From: Elgaria multicarinata webbii
Taxonomy: Eukaryota > Chordata > Lepidosauria > Squamata > Anguidae
Reading direction: 5' to 3'
DNA length: 64,000 nt
Assembly: GCF_023053635.1 (NCBI RefSeq)
Contig: NC_086179.1
Location: 12,369,501-12,433,500 of the forward strand
This document shows, piece by piece, positions 36,266-48,075 of this stretch. Positions within the stretch are counted from its first letter, which is position 1; the number at the start of each line of letters is the position of its first letter. The position numbers and the translations under genes are program-made. The notes below the pieces were generated by a model. The model had not been told where the DNA came from. It was given only the letters and a program-made list of their open reading frames with translations, and searched no databases.

Positions 36266-37172
36266 AGCTAGAATAAAAGGCAAAATTCCACCAGGAAGTT
36301 TTTCTGAAGATGTTTCAACCATTGGAATGGATATAAGACTACAGCGATTTACTACAATCCCTCGAAGACTCCGTCCGGCTAGGAATGCCACCAAAACACA
36401 CACGCACATAAAATACCCTGAGATTCTCCAACGAAATTCATATGAACATCATTCAAAACTCATTTGGGTTGAATTAATCCTTTCCTCGGGCAGTGTGAAA
36501 GGGTTAGCAAAGAGCCGCTTTGCAACTTAATAGTTACGCATTTCTAGTAAATGCAGTGCAATGCCAAAGGTACCGTTATCTTGTTATATGGTACTTTTCC
36601 AGATAAAGCCGGACTGCTGAAGCAGGAAATGCCAGCAAAATGCCCTATTCCAAAGTCTTCTGTAGGGAGTGCTATGGAGCTGAAAATATGATTTTTCAAG
36701 TGGGGGGAGGGAGATAAGGCAACCTTGCCTTCCTGCTTTGGGTCTAAAATAGGATTAAATTTCAGCAGGGGGACACCAGGGTTTAGCCCTGGAACTTTCC
36801 CCCCTCTCCTTAATACTAGCCCTGAGATATATGAATAAGTGATCTTCTGAGCAGGTCCAAAGTACGTACTTCTAATTCTTGATTCATTGCAGCCCAACCC
36901 TGCTGAGACTAGGGGGAAAGGGTTCCAAGCTAGAAGAGGAAATCGCTGATAGATCTGACCATTTCTCACATTTGAAAATTCAGGGAAATTCCTTAAAAGG
37001 GGATGCAGGGGTGAGAACTTATTTCAGTGGTGGTGGTCGGAAACGTCCAGAAATGCGAAAGGGGAAGTCACCACGGCTGTGAACACCTGGACTGTCTTTG
37101 TCAGGAGTAGAGGGTGGAGATGTTGCCTAACAAAGTGCAGACAGGCTGAAGAAAGGAAATGGGAAAACTTAC
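36266..37172 (-). other. KCNJ8 intron 1, nothing recognised
   Basis: No repeat or exon is recognised. The intron donor lies at 37172. Confidence 0.5.
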
Positions 37173-37330
37173 GAAGATTCCTCAGCAACAGAAGAGAAGC
37201 GCTCTGGAGACGGCGGTCAGCCTGGCCAAATCCGCTGAGCTTCCATGGCAGATGAATTCCCAAGACTCAAAGCCAGCAGGGTGAAGATCCAGGCAGTGGG
37301 TCTCTTGTTCTCTGCTCCCCTCCGGGATCC
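37173..37330 (-). other. Probable KCNJ8 non-coding first exon (5' end approximate)
   Basis: A strong donor (CTTCG|gtaagt at 37173/37172) ends a GC-moderate, repeat-free stretch. Mammalian KCNJ8 also has a non-coding first exon upstream of the ATG exon. A short upstream reading frame of 9 codons (37246-37217) lies inside. The transcription start is not visible, so the left boundary on the minus strand is a guess. Splicing to 32923 would leave a 4249-bp intron. Confidence 0.5.
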
Positions 37331-37691
37331 TTGTGCCTCTCGGCCTTCAAGCTAGACAGTGATGGTCAGGACGCTGTCAGAGCCATGATTTGGGATGCCT
37401 TATCCGGGGAGCTGTTCTTCGGGCAAAGGGGAGGAGGGAAAGGATAGAGGGGATAATGAAAGAGCCCGAGTTCGGGGAAGGGCAGCAGAGCGATGTGTGG
37501 GACTAGGTAGAAGAGAATCATCTCAACTGCAAAAGTAGCCCCACGAGATTCCTCCCTCCCTCTAGATATACAAATCCTTTTCAAAGTTCCCAACTTTTCC
37601 CCTGAGTTTGGGGACGGGAAAGAGAAGAGATTAGGGAGGGAGGTTGGCGTGAGTCCAAAACTCCATTGACGCAGAGAAACAGAGAGGAAGG

Positions 37692-37696
<5 letters not shown>

Positions 37697-37753
<57 letters not shown>
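37697..37753. repeat. (GA)n microsatellite upstream of the KCNJ8 first exon
   Basis: About 27 GA units some 370-520 bp upstream of the proposed first exon. On the coding (minus) strand it is a (TC)n tract, as often found near vertebrate promoters. Confidence 0.95.
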
Positions 37754-37760
<7 letters not shown>

Positions 37761-38825
37761 CTCTGAACTATATACACTTCACTGATAAAGGGAATCCCTC
37801 TTTCAGACAATTGGTTTGGTCCCTGGCCAGTTTCCATAAAGAACGGAGGTCCAAAAGATGTAAACTTTGACCCTGCATGGGCCTCACTTCTCTCTGGGGA
37901 GGGTCAGCCCCAAATATATCGCTCCCCCTAAGCAGTTGTGCCAAGCGGTTCAATGTTGTAGGATTGTGCAAAAGTGGAGAGTTGTGATGTCAGAACACAG
38001 CGGATGGGGGTGAACGGTTCACAGAAGCAACGGTGCATAGTTACACCTCCCTGGACGAAAGGCGCCTCACGGATGGGAGGGGACAGCATCCTCTACACAC
38101 CTGAGGACAGAAAGGTAATGAGGAGTACATGACTGGCTGCAAAACCTCCGTAGCTCTGTCCTCCAACACCACACTGCTGCTCCTTAGCAACTGCCACCTG
38201 AAACAGTTGCCTCACTTTGCCTAAAGGCAGGGCCGGCCCTGTTGGGAGAAGCTGCTGAACAGCCTTGTCCTCCTTGTGTGCTCTTGGGTCTACCACCAGT
38301 TCAACCTCCATCACATCATCTGCTTGCGCTGACACTGAGGCCCTGTCTGACACCTCCCTCCTTAGGCTCAACCAGGGTACAGGCGCTGGATCGGGCCAAT
38401 GGTCCATCTAGTCCTGCTCTTTTATTCCAACAGTAGCCAGCTAGTTGCCTCTGGGAAGCTCACCATCACGAGGTGGCCATCCTCCGATGTCAATTTCCAG
38501 AATGTGGGATTCAGCGTTTCACTGCTCCTGAACATGGAGGTTCCATTCAGTGATCACCATGGCTAACAGCCCTTGGTAAGCTTTAAGCTGAAGTCCTCTA
38601 TCCCGGGGGGGGGGGGCTTAAACCTCTCTCAACTTGAGAGTCAAATTCAATTTCAGAGGAGCTCCCCCGGGGGCCACATTCTGGCAGTGGGTAGGGGCAA
38701 AGAGGCGGGGCCAAAATACCAGCCATATTGTAGCTTAAAGCATTTCCTGCTAATAACAAAGCCTCTGGAAAAGCATCCTATCCATTTAGACTAGGGGGGA
38801 AATCCACACAGAGTGGGGAAACTAC
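37754..38825. other. Intergenic, between KCNJ8 and ABCC9
   Basis: Diverged CR1/SINE-like sequence near 38385-38465 ('ggtccatctagtcctgctct', 'ttgcctctgggaagctcacc'). No gene is seen. Confidence 0.45.
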
Positions 38826-38829
38826 CTAT

Positions 38830-38864
<35 letters not shown>

Positions 38865-39290
38865 TTACATTTTTTTATACTGCCCGATAACCAAGGCTCT
38901 CTGGGCAGTTCACAATTAAAACCCTAAAATGCAACAAGCCAGAATAAATTTAAAAGTTTTTTTTTTTAAAAAAAAAAAATGCCACCTAAAATCAAAGTAA
39001 GTTACAGTCCAGGGAAAGCCTATGTAAAAAGATCATGTTTTTAGGAGTCGTTGAAAGGATGTTACATTTTCTGCCTCCCAAACCACACAAGGGAGTTTTT
39101 TTCAGAGTGTGGGTGCTGCTACAGAGAAGGCCCCGTCATCGAGGTTTTTCATGGCGACATTCCATTCATTTTAGAATGAGCAAGCAGACCTCCTCTGAAG
39201 ATCGTAAATGTCATCTGGATGTATATAAGGGAAGGCAAGTCTGCTGGGTATCCTGATCCCAAGTTGTTTAGGGCTTTATAGGATAACTAG
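38826..39290 (-). mobile_element. L2-like LINE fragment
   Basis: The inverted tail (TTTA run 38827-38867, then 'ttatactgcccgataaccaa', 'ggctctctgggcagttcac') is followed by degraded coding sequence. It ends near 'cccaagttgtttagggcttt', which is shared with 17.9, 55.4 and 60.6 kb. Confidence 0.75.
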
Positions 39291-39649
39291 CTGTACCCGG
39301 CGTAACATACGCTGTTGTAGCATATCAGCCTTGGGCCATCCGCCCAGCTCGCATGAGATTAGGCCGGGGCCTGGGCTCACAGGAGGCGAGCGGCAGGCCA
39401 CCAAGGGCCCCGGCCGTGCCTCGCTCATGCTCCGGACTGTGGTGCTGCCTCCTTCATTGTGTGTGTGTGGGGGGGGGGAGAGAGCAAAGAGGCAGAAAAG
39501 GGGTGGGATTACCTTGGAAAGCCCAGAGGAGTTGGGCGAGGGGCTTAGCAACCTGTATCAGCTGATGTTACACATTGTTACTGTTGCTTAGCAACCTGTA
39601 TCAGCTGAAGCCTTTACGGAAACATACCTAGCGTTTTAGATAGATAGAT

Positions 39650-39702
<53 letters not shown>

Positions 39703-39720
39703 CATAACCTTATAGTGGTA
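39291..39720. repeat. Unclassified interspersed sequence ending in a (GATA)n microsatellite
   Basis: It begins 'aactagctgtacccggcgta', a phrase that resembles the start of a dispersed squamate repeat whose class I cannot assign. A GATA tract runs from about 39636 to 39701. The ORFs over 39331-39591 are GC-rich noise. Confidence 0.5.
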
Positions 39721-39844
39721 GCTAACCACTATCTGTTGGTAGCTAACAGATAGCTAGTGCAGTTTTTTTAGCACAAGTGCTATAGCAGCCTAGCTAGGCA
39801 TCCCCGTGGTAGTTTGCCATAGGAAGAGAGTGTGACCATCTTTT

Positions 39845-39968
39845 ATGTTACCTAGAGTGGTTGTGGGCTCTCCCACACTGGAGGCATTCAAGAGGCAGCT
39901 GGACAACCATCTGTCAGGGATGCTTTAAGGTGGATTCCTGCATTGAGCAGGGGCTGGATTGGGTCCCC
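39845..39968 (+). mobile_element. CR1 3' fragment
   Basis: 'gtgggctctcccacactgga', 'ggcattcaagaggcagctgg' and 'ggattcctgcattgagcagg' match the CR1 copies at 42.7 and 44.7 kb. Confidence 0.82.
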
Positions 39969-40707
39969 CAGGTGGGCTGGATCTGGCCCACAATTTTTGG
40001 CCCACAACCCTTGCTGCATCCACATTGTCTGGGACTATGCGCTGTTGAACCTAGCGAACTTAGCTCTGAGTAGATATATAGAGGAACGTGCTATTAGTCA
40101 CTCACAACCAAGTCCTGTTCCCTTGCTTTCAACAGGGCTCGGTTGTGACTAATTTTCGCTGGCTTGTGCCCAGCGAGCTTATTTTATCCTGCAACTGTTG
40201 CCAGCAGGGCAAGGTAAACAACGCCGTGGATGGCTTTCATTCGAAGTGCAACTTCTTACAGTTTGAAAGCTGGCAAAATATCCCCTATAAACCGCAGGCC
40301 TAATAAAAGATCTCTTTCTCTACCTAGACCATCTCTCTCCTCTGCACCGAACATCCCCGAGAAATGTGCAGCGGTGATGGCAATCGGGACGTGCCCGGAG
40401 CATCGTTTCAAAACAAAACAAAGCCAATCAGCGCAAGGCAAAAAAGCAAAGAAAGGAAAAGAAAACCGGTTTGTGATGCTTTCCCAGTGGTCTGAGTTGA
40501 TGAAGTACATAATCCTGGCACTCGGCAACTTCTGTTTAATGGAAACTTACATTCTTGGAAATCTGATTCTACTCTACTCTCCTCCCCTGCCCTCCCCCCC
40601 CCCCCCCCGGGCAAGAAGTAATTAGGGTTTCTAATAGAAGGGACAAATGCCGAACTCTATACAACTCCATGTTAACCTCAAACTTGGGAAATACTTTGCC
40701 TAGGTAG

Positions 40708-41138
40708 CGATCAGATAGGCAGTGTGGTGTAGTGGTTGCTGTAGGATTGTGGAGACCCGGCTTCAAGCCCCCAAACTTTTGAACAGCTTTTCTCTCTCCT
40801 CTCTTAGACTAACCTAGGGAACAGCTGTGGCTCAGTGGAACAGAGCCCCTGATTTACATGCAGAAGGTCCCAGGTTTGACCCCCACCCCCACTGGCTTCT
40901 CGAAATTATTCTAGGAAAAAATCCTGCCTGAAACCCTGGAGAGGAATTGCTGCCAGTCAGTGTTGACAATATTGAGCTAGGTGGACCAAAGGGCCGAATA
41001 GGAATAAGGCAGCTTTCTACGTATGTCGCAGGGTTATTGTGAGGGTAAAATTTAGAGTGGGGGCAAGGGAACCTTGCAAACCTTCTTGAACTGCTTGGAG
41101 GAAAAGTGGGATATACATGTAAATGGATAAATACAATC
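40708..41138 (+). mobile_element. tRNA-derived SINE carrying a second SINE
   Basis: The head 'cagtgtggtgtagtggttgc' with a box B-like 'ggcttcaagccc' is a common squamate SINE start. Its tail 'cagggttattgtgagggtaa' ... 'ggatatacatgtaaatgg' appears after 41028. The interruption at 40811-41030 is another SINE. Confidence 0.7.
40811..41030 (+). mobile_element. Nested tRNA-derived SINE
   Basis: The tRNA-like head 'ctgtggctcagtggaacaga' (box A) and 'ggtttgaccccc' (box B) are followed by 'gcctgaaaccctggagagga', 'gtcagtgttgacaatattga' and the end 'aataaggcagctttctacg'. Confidence 0.7.
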
Positions 41139-41142
41139 AGTG

Positions 41143-41325
41143 GAGGCTGGTGGCTCCTATTTCACTGGGGCCGTGAATCCGCTCTGGGTTTCAGTTAGAA
41201 GTCTAAAAGTGCTGAACCTATTTTGAGGATAGGGTACAGCACCTTGGACAGCTCGCTTAGAGTTCTGGCTGGAACTCAGAGTGGATTCACAGCCCCAGTG
41301 AAATAGGAGCCATCAGGCTCCAATG
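41143..41325. mobile_element. Palindromic hAT-type element, family G
   Basis: 'ggctggtggctcctatttca' is mirrored by 'tgaaataggagccatcaggc', and 'gaatccgctctgggtttcag' by 'ctggaactcagagtggattc'. Imperfect 8-bp flanks (atacaatc / gtacaatc) are consistent with hAT. Other copies: 53386-53562 and 63836 onward. Confidence 0.7.
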
Positions 41326-41507
41326 AGTACAATCAATCTGGTGTCTGGAGCTATGAGCCAGGATGGCTTTGACGGAGGTGCCATGGCATGTACCCAAAGC
41401 AGTTTACCTCTAAATGCCAGCTGTCAGTGACAATTAAGAGATGGAGGTGGTCTGATCCACGTGCTACTTGGGAGTGTGACTAGGAGCATATAGCTGATTT
41501 GCTGTCG

Positions 41508-41760
41508 CTAGGTGGTCCAAACAATTTTAATTTGCTGTTGCTAGATGGTCCAGACAATTCTAATTTGAGTTTGCTAGATGGTCCAAACAATTCTAATTTG
41601 AGTTTGCTAGATGGTCCAGACAATTCTAATTTGCTGTTGCCAGATGGTCCAAACAATTCTAATTTGATGTTGCTAGATGGTCCAAACAATTCTAATTTGA
41701 GTTTGCTAGATGGTCCAGACAATTCTAATTTGAGGTTGCTAGATGGTCTAAATAATTCTG
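41508..41760. repeat. 33-bp minisatellite, about 7.5 copies
   Basis: The unit runs 'gatggtccagacaattctaa' then 'tttgagtttgcta'. Because 33 is divisible by three and no stop falls in the unit, both strands stay open: DGPNNSNLSLL repeats on plus and GPSSKLKLELF repeats on minus. There is no evidence that either is expressed. Confidence 0.95.
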
Positions 41761-42002
41761 CAGAGTCCCACTACTGGCATACAAGGACAGGTTTTCTACT
41801 TTATGGAAATGGCAGAGCCACATACTGGCAAAGTAACCACCTGCCTGTGATGGTGCTCAGTGGGTGTAGTGGTAAATTTGGAAGTCCATGTTGTCATTGT
41901 TTGGGAGCCAGAAAGAAACCCTTGTAGATCCGTGGTGAAGCACCCAGTGATCTACTAATAGATCCACCTCCATTACAATACTTCACTAAGATTAGCAGCT
42001 AT

Positions 42003-42112
42003 CCCCAAACTTGTGTCTTCCAACTGTTTTGGGCTACATCTCCCATTAGCCCCAGACGACATGGCCAATAGTCAGAAATATTGGGAGTTGTAGTCCAAAA
42101 CAATCAAGAGGG
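42003..42112. mobile_element. Palindromic hAT-type element with 'tctccca' core
   Basis: 'tgttttgggctacatctccc' is mirrored by 'gggagttgtagtccaaaaca'. Diverged copy of the class at 28466-28613. Confidence 0.55.
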
Positions 42113-42384
42113 ATTCACTCAAATGCTATCTCAAATTACATGAATGAATGAGGGGGCCGTGGGAACATGCCATGATGTGCAGACTATCCACACACCCTCC
42201 AGCCGCACGTTGTTAAATGTGTGAATGAGTACACACACATACGAGTGCCAAATGTGTGGCTGATGCCTGCCTTATCGGGGGTGGGTGGAGTACGGCTCCC
42301 CTGCCTGGCCCCCTGGCACGACATCACGTGTCTTATTGGTGTCTCTATGCAAGGGGCCCTATGTTATCCAATAATGTTCAAATC

Positions 42385-42800
42385 AGAATATCAATACAGT
42401 CACAGATGGAAGAACTGGGCATGTTTAGCCTGGAGAAGAGAAGATTGAGGGGAGACATGATAGCACTCTTCAAATACTTAAAAGGTTGTGACACAGAGGA
42501 GGGCCAGGATCTCTTCTCGATCCTCCCAGAGTGCAGGACACGGAATAACGGGCTCAAGTTAAAGGAAGCCAGATTCCAGCTGGACATCAGGAAAAACTTC
42601 CTGAGTGTTAGAGCAGTATGACAATAGAATCAGTTACCTAGGGAGGTTGTGGGCTCTCCCACACTAGAGGCCTTCAAGAGGCAGCTGGACAACCATCTCT
42701 CAGGGATGCTTTAGGGTGGATTCCTGCATTGAGCAGGGGGTTGGACTCGATGGCCTTGTAGGCCCCTTTCAACTCTGCTATTCTATGATTCTATGATTCT
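42385..42800 (+). mobile_element. CR1 LINE 3' end with reverse transcriptase tail
   Basis: The plus frame reads [40 protein letters not shown] and [19 protein letters not shown], followed after a stop by 'LPREVV'-type sequence. It ends in repeated 'attctatg'. Confidence 0.9.
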
Positions 42801-43554
42801 ATGATTTTGTGATCGCTCCCTGCTATAGGGATATGAAACAAATGAAAGAGCAGGGGATCCGTTTCAAGAGTAACTCATCGGATTAATTTTTCTTTTTCTG
42901 CAATCAATATGGAGATGGCCACCTTTAATAAACAACACTATTTTGGCTGATAAGTCTGATCGTGCGTGAATTTAGGATTAACTAATAATCAAATCCCACA
43001 CTGTATCAACTTCTCTAAACCACCGCGATGTTTATCTGCACCTATTTAAGCTTTAGTTTATCTCTTAACTCCATCTCTCTTCCAAGGGCTTGCTGTATTA
43101 TCGTCGTTTGATCTGGAAAATTTGAGTTTAATCCATGTGTCCCATCATGGAAATCTGCATTCCAGAGATGCCTTGCAAATAAAGATTTTGATCTAATGAT
43201 ATTTGGATGTAAGTTGATGTGGATGCCAGAAAAGAGATGTGAGGGCTCCTCCCCTGCCCTTTTTAAGCATTTTGCTCAAATACTACCTTATCCTCATTTC
43301 TATATAAATTCCCCCCACAGGAATGATTGTGTCACTCAGCACCCCAGGAAGGTGTCTCCATTGAACTTATCCCATCCTGCCCCCATCTTCTTTTGTTTTA
43401 TTGGAAGTAAGGGGTTTTTTGGTCATCATCAGGGGTGCTTCCAACCCCAAACTCCAAGGTATCTTCTCCTCTTTGCCACACTCAGTGAGCCTCTCCTGCC
43501 CCTTAGTGGACCTCAACCAATGGGTCAATGCCGTATTCTCCATGACAAAAATGG
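42801..43554. other. Intergenic, nothing recognised
   Basis: AT-rich; the 140-aa plus frame at 43196-43618 has no recognisable domain and is not called as a gene. Confidence 0.45.
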
Positions 43555-43790
43555 AGAAGGCTATCAATGGCTACTAGCCCTGATGGTTGTGTGCTATCTC
43601 CAGTATCTGAGGCAGTAAGCCTGTATGCACCAGTTGCTGGGGAACATGGATGGGAGGGTGCTGTTGCACCATGCCCTACTTTGTGGGTCCCTGGTCAATG
43701 GCTGGTTGGCCACTGGGTGAACAGAGTGCTGGACTAGATGGACCCTCGGTCTGATCCAGCAGGGCTCTTCTGATGTTCTTATGTACTATG
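43555..43790 (+). mobile_element. CR1 3' UTR fragment
   Basis: 'ggctatcaatggctactagc', 'accagttgctggggaacatg', 'gctggactagatggaccctc' and the end 'gatgttcttatg' define a CR1 3' UTR. Confidence 0.87.
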
Positions 43791-44394
43791 TGAACCAAAC
43801 AGTCACTTTCCTCAAAACTGTACTCCCTGGATGTAGTAGTGATTCTCATGCTGGCTCTGTAAGAGTCAAAGTCCTCTTATCTCATAACAAATGATAATCT
43901 TAATTGACTCAGCCTTCGAAAATGACAGATTGAGTGCTAACTCTTGGCAAAGGGGACCCAGGCTAATAAGAAAGCAATGTTAGGAATTAATTGTGGCAGT
44001 TCCCGGATGGGTGGTGGAGGACTGATTTGCAGTTGTGGTTTTAGATCAAACTCTGCTTTCAGTGCAGATATTAAACTGGTCTTTTCCCAAAGGAAATAAA
44101 AGAATGTTTCTGCTTTCAATTCGTCTGGAGGAGGCAGCTTGTTACGTCCAAGATGTTTATTTTTTTACCCATAATTTTCAAGGGTGGCTCTTGAGGTTAT
44201 GTAGGAACTAAGGACCCTGCCAGACCAGGCTTGACCCCCGTGACTTCCACTTGATTGGTGCCAACAGCTTAAGCCTGACACCATTCACATTCAACATGTC
44301 CACATGGTGTCTGCATCTCCAGTTGCCCAACAGTATCCTATAACTGCCTGTCTTCCTGCACCTAACTGCCACCTCAGTACCAACTCTCAGCTCT

Positions 44395-44872
44395 CAAGAA
44401 GGACGCAGACAAGCTGGAGCGTGTTCAGAGGAGGGCAATGAGGATGTTCAGGGAACTGGAAACTAAGCCTTATGAGGAGAGACTGAAAGACAAGGGCATG
44501 TTGAGCCTGGAGAAGAGAAGGGGAGACATGATAGCACTCTTCAAATACTTGAAAGGTTGTCACACAGAGGAGGGCCAGGATCTCTTCTCGATCCTCCCAG
44601 AGTGCAGGACACGGAATAATGGGGTCAAGTTAGAGGAAGCCAGATTCCGGCTGGACATCAGGAAAAACTTCCTGACTGTTAGAGCAGTACGACAATGGAA
44701 CCAGTTACCTAGAGAGGTTGTGGGCTCTCCCACACTGGAGGCATTCAAGAGGCAGCTGGACAACCATCTGTCAGGTATGCTTTAAGGTGGATTCCTGCAT
44801 TGAGCAGGGGGTTGGACTCAATGGCCTTATAGGCCCCCTTCCAACTCCACTATTCTATGATTCTATGAATTG
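44395..44872 (+). mobile_element. CR1 LINE 3' end with reverse transcriptase tail
   Basis: The plus frame 44438-44785 (115 aa) runs from [20 protein letters not shown] through [20 protein letters not shown] and VRAVRQWNQLPREVV to FKRQLDNHLSGML, then stops. It is the cleanest CR1 tail in the window. The 3' end is 'ctattctatgattctatga'. Confidence 0.92.
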
Positions 44873-46500
44873 GCACTTGTTCTTTAAGCTGCAGACCAAT
44901 ATGGCAGTAAGCTTCATTGAACTAGGCAGGACTCACTTTAGAGTAGACATGCCTAGGATTGTGCTGTCAGCCTTGCCTGTCAAGTATCTGGTGCAATTGG
45001 CTGTGGTCTGCATGTTTGCTTTGAAAATAGGGATTTGGATGGGGCCCCTGTGCTTATGGCTGGAAAATGTCTGGTACAGCGAATAGCTCCAAAGGTATCA
45101 GCGTAGGTGATGAAATTGCACGGCAACAGCAGTAATATTAGGTTTTCTTGGGCCAACGCTGCTGGCCATAGTTTTCTAAACTGCTTGAAATATTAGTAAT
45201 GAAGAACCTTGTCTCTCATCCCACCTCCACATATTTTTCTGTTAACGTAATCTGGGGGAAGGACTACAGCCTTTTAGAATGTTCTTAGAATGTTTTGGAC
45301 CAAGGGAAACAGAAAAATGGAAGGGACAATTGTGGATCATGTCTACATATCACAAATTTTTCATACCACATTGGGAAGGGTTGTACTAGTATCATGCAAA
45401 ATCATGCTATAATGGATGCTATGTCTGCCATGTCTATGGAGCTCAAAAATAAAGAAATGCTTGACCCATATGCAGAGTAGTTGAGTGAACAGAAGAACCT
45501 GATTCTAATGGAGGCAAGAAAAAGACTCTCCTGTAGTGACTGCTATTTGATTTTGTTCAGGGAAGATTTTGCATGCTCAGCTCAGTAAAGGTTGTACTTT
45601 CAGGATGCTTCCAAATGCAAAAGATACAAGACGTAATTCAGGAAAAATGAGTTGCCTCTGAATACATTGAAAGCAATGGGATTTGTTAGTACTGATTAAG
45701 GCTGCAATCCTAGGATGGAGGTAAGCTCCATTGAATTTAGTGGGTCTTACTTCTGAATAAACATGCATAGGACCAGGTGGCATATCATCAGGAGTTAGCA
45801 GCAATAAAAATGACATTCTGATGGTCCTTTGGAGGGCATCCCAGAGGCCAAGGGATAGATTGGACCTCCTGCTCCAAAGGTGGAGAAAGAAGTCCATCCT
45901 TGGTGGGGGAGATATAAACGTAGATACCCTCTTCCAGTCCTTACAGAAACATTTGCAGACCTTACCCCTCTGACATCAGAGCTCTGCTATTGGGAGAAGT
46001 AAAAAGGAGGAAAACGAATGGTGTGCCATGGGAAAATTGGGTGATGTTTGGGGTCTGCAGGATCCAAACCCCTCCCAGTCCCCAGACATACCCCAAAACA
46101 GGGTGAAATGTATGCTAGCTCTGGAACTGGCATCAATAATTTCCATGTCATTGGTTGCAACGAGTTCAAAAGAAACACACACACACACTTGAATAGGGCA
46201 GAAGGGAGGAAAATCCCACTCTTCCCTCATTTCCCTCTGGCACGGCCTTTCAATGTGGTTGTTCATCGACCTTTGGAGCTGCTGTCTCCGCTACCAAACC
46301 CTTCCCCATTTCTCCCCCAGACAAAAATATCCCCTAACTTTCTCACCATCTAAAAAGGACTCCATCCCAGAATTTTCCCTCCGTCCTTGTGCAGTAAATT
46401 CTTTTGCTCACTACAAGGGGGACCATTTCAACTCTAATATCTCAAGAAAACGCCAACCAAGCCAAGAGATTAGATCGTCAAGGGAAAGTATGGAAGGACT
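44873..46500. other. Intergenic, with small palindromes
   Basis: Short pieces with 'agtaagcttcattgaactag' (44908-44970) and 'taagctccattgaatttagt' (45699-45775) belong to a common small palindromic class. No gene is seen up to the ABCC9 3' UTR. Confidence 0.45.
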
Positions 46501-46523
46501 GCCTAGAATTTTGTGAAGAAGAA

Positions 46524-46529
46524 TTTATT
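46524..46529 (-). terminator. Putative ABCC9 polyadenylation signal AATAAA
   Basis: Reading on the minus strand, AATAAA occurs about 170 nt after the SUR2B stop codon, in the right place to end a short 3' UTR shared by the isoforms. It is the only such hexamer close to the stop. Confidence 0.55.
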
Positions 46530-46700
46530 GCTTTGAAGCATACATAATAAGTTTCAATTTTATAAAAGTTACAAATGCAAAAATTCTCGGCAAAATTTTC
46601 AGTGATGCTACAGTATATAGAAAAGATTTCCCCTCCCCACATTTCCTGGGGAAAAAATCAGGCATTAACGAAGCCAATAACATGCAATTTAGTGGCTCTT

Positions 46701-46838
46701 TCACATGTCAGCCCGAACAAAAGATGCAAAGATGCTATCTTCTTGAGCCAGGAGGTTCTCAGGTGTGTCATTTTCCAAAATGATCCCTCTTTTCATCACG
46801 ATGACCAGGTCTGCAGTCAGGATGGTGTGGACCCGGTG
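46701..46838 (-). CDS. ABCC9: ABCC9 alternative last coding exon, SUR2B tail
   Basis: This encodes 45 residues and a [21 protein letters not shown], then a middle with [13 protein letters not shown], ending FASFVRADM. That is the SUR2B C terminus, which resembles SUR1. The first codon is the conserved H-loop histidine of nucleotide-binding domain 2. The acceptor is 'tttattgcag|CACCGG'; it joins the exon at 48972 in phase 0. SUR2B is the vascular-type form that pairs with Kir6.1. In mammals this exon is used as coding sequence when the SUR2A exon is skipped; the same genomic order is seen here. Confidence 0.97.
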   Translation of the reverse strand, partial: HRVHTILTADLVIVMKRGIILENDTPENLLAQEDSIFASFVRADM

Positions 46839-47418
46839 CTGCAATAAAAGAAAAAGAAAAACTTTATGTCTTCTATTATATCATCATCTATTGATACCAA
46901 CCTCCCCTCAACCTGATGCCCTCCAGATATGTTGGACTACAGGTGCATCTTTGGCGTACACCTTTGAAGAAGGTAATGTGTGAATCGGCCCAGAGCAAAC
47001 CCTAGCAGAACAGTGACGGAGAGGAAGACAAGAGAACATCCTAAAGAAGGAAGTTCCAAAGCTATGGAGCAATTGCTAAACCAGCTCTGCCAAGCTTGAA
47101 AAAAACCCCTGGCATTCACAAAAGTTGGTACAGGTAGAACGGCCCCATTAACTGATCTCAAATTCTAGTTCATAGGAGAGGTGCTCCATGAGATAACTAA
47201 GACTATAACTAAGATAACTAAGACTTAGATAACTAGCTATGAGCTTAGTTGCAGGAGCTATTCCAGAAAATAGGTATGCGCCTTTTCCATATAAGAGTGG
47301 AACATGCCTCCCTCCTCTTTTAATACAGAAAAAAGTGCCCTAGGGTTAAATGCTTAGGAAACACTAATCTCAGCTTGGCAAAAAAGATATCAAGACAAAG
47401 GAATCTGCCTGATACTGT

Positions 47419-47896
47419 GGCCCTAGCTAGATGGGGCGAAATCCTAGGGCATTCCCCAGGATCGTCCCTGTGCATCCACATGACGCACAGGGGACCCCGG
47501 GAGCAGGGTGGGATGATTCTTCCCCTGCCCTGGGATCTCACCCTCCCCTTTGAGACTGCTTTTTCCATGGTCTTGGGCTGATCCCAAGACCGTGGAATGT
47601 GTGTGCGGGTGTTGCGGTTTCTTCCGGTTCCTCACAAGGAGCCGAGACTTGCGCATCGCAGGTGGGGTGGGGTGGGGTAGAAGGGAAATTATTATTTTTT
47701 TTAAAAAAAAACCCTACCTTTTGCGCATGACCGTTCGTGCGCTCTGCTTCTTTAAGAAAAAAAAAGGTGGCCGCGACATCCTCTCCCTCTGAGGTCGTTG
47801 CGCACTACGTGTAAACAGAGGGGGAGATCTCGCGACAAAAATATAGTGAGATCCTCACCTGTTCATGGTGCTAGACCGGTAGGTCTAGCTGAGGCC
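47419..47896. mobile_element. Non-autonomous DNA transposon, GGCC family (copy 6)
   Basis: The left end is GGCCCTAGCTAGATG and the right end AGGTCTAGCTGAGGCC. The flanking 3-mers (tgt / tga) match imperfectly. Internal blocks 'tgacgcacaggggaccccgg', 'ggtcttgggctgatcccaag' and 'ggtggccgcgacatcctctc' match copies 4 and 5. It occupies a large part of the intron between the two alternative ABCC9 last exons. Confidence 0.72.
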
Positions 47897-48075
47897 TGAC
47901 TCAGGACCTTGGTCTATCTAGCCCAGTACTGTCAACACTGACTGGCAGAAGCTCTTCAGGGTTTCAGGACGGATTCTTTCCTTGCCCTACCTGGAGAAGC
48001 CGGGGATTGAACCCACAACCTTCTGCATGCAAAGCAGGTGCTCTACCACTGCGCTACAGATCAGCTGTTCAGAAC
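47897..48075 (-). mobile_element. tRNA-derived SINE beside the SUR2A exon
   Basis: Inverted, the tRNA-like head has 'gtagcgcagtggtagagcac' (box A) and 'gggttcaatcccc' (box B), followed by 'aaccctgaagagcttctgcc' and ends near 'gatagaccaaggtcctgagt'. It lies about 45 bp beyond the proposed donor of the SUR2A exon, directly beside the transposon at 47419-47896. Confidence 0.72.

Noticed and set aside
40708-41030. Genuine tRNA genes
   Set aside because: Box A and box B-like sequences are present but lack a full cloverleaf and are followed by SINE bodies; the same applies to the tRNA-like heads at 20.46, 47.9-48.07 and 62.1-62.3 kb.
41480-41927. Asparagine/serine-rich repeat protein (142 aa plus, 80 aa minus)
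   Set aside because: 33-bp minisatellite with an in-phase unit; no promoter, splice or domain evidence.
43196-43618. 140-aa plus-strand ORF as a gene
   Set aside because: No recognisable domain; its end overlaps a CR1 3' UTR fragment.
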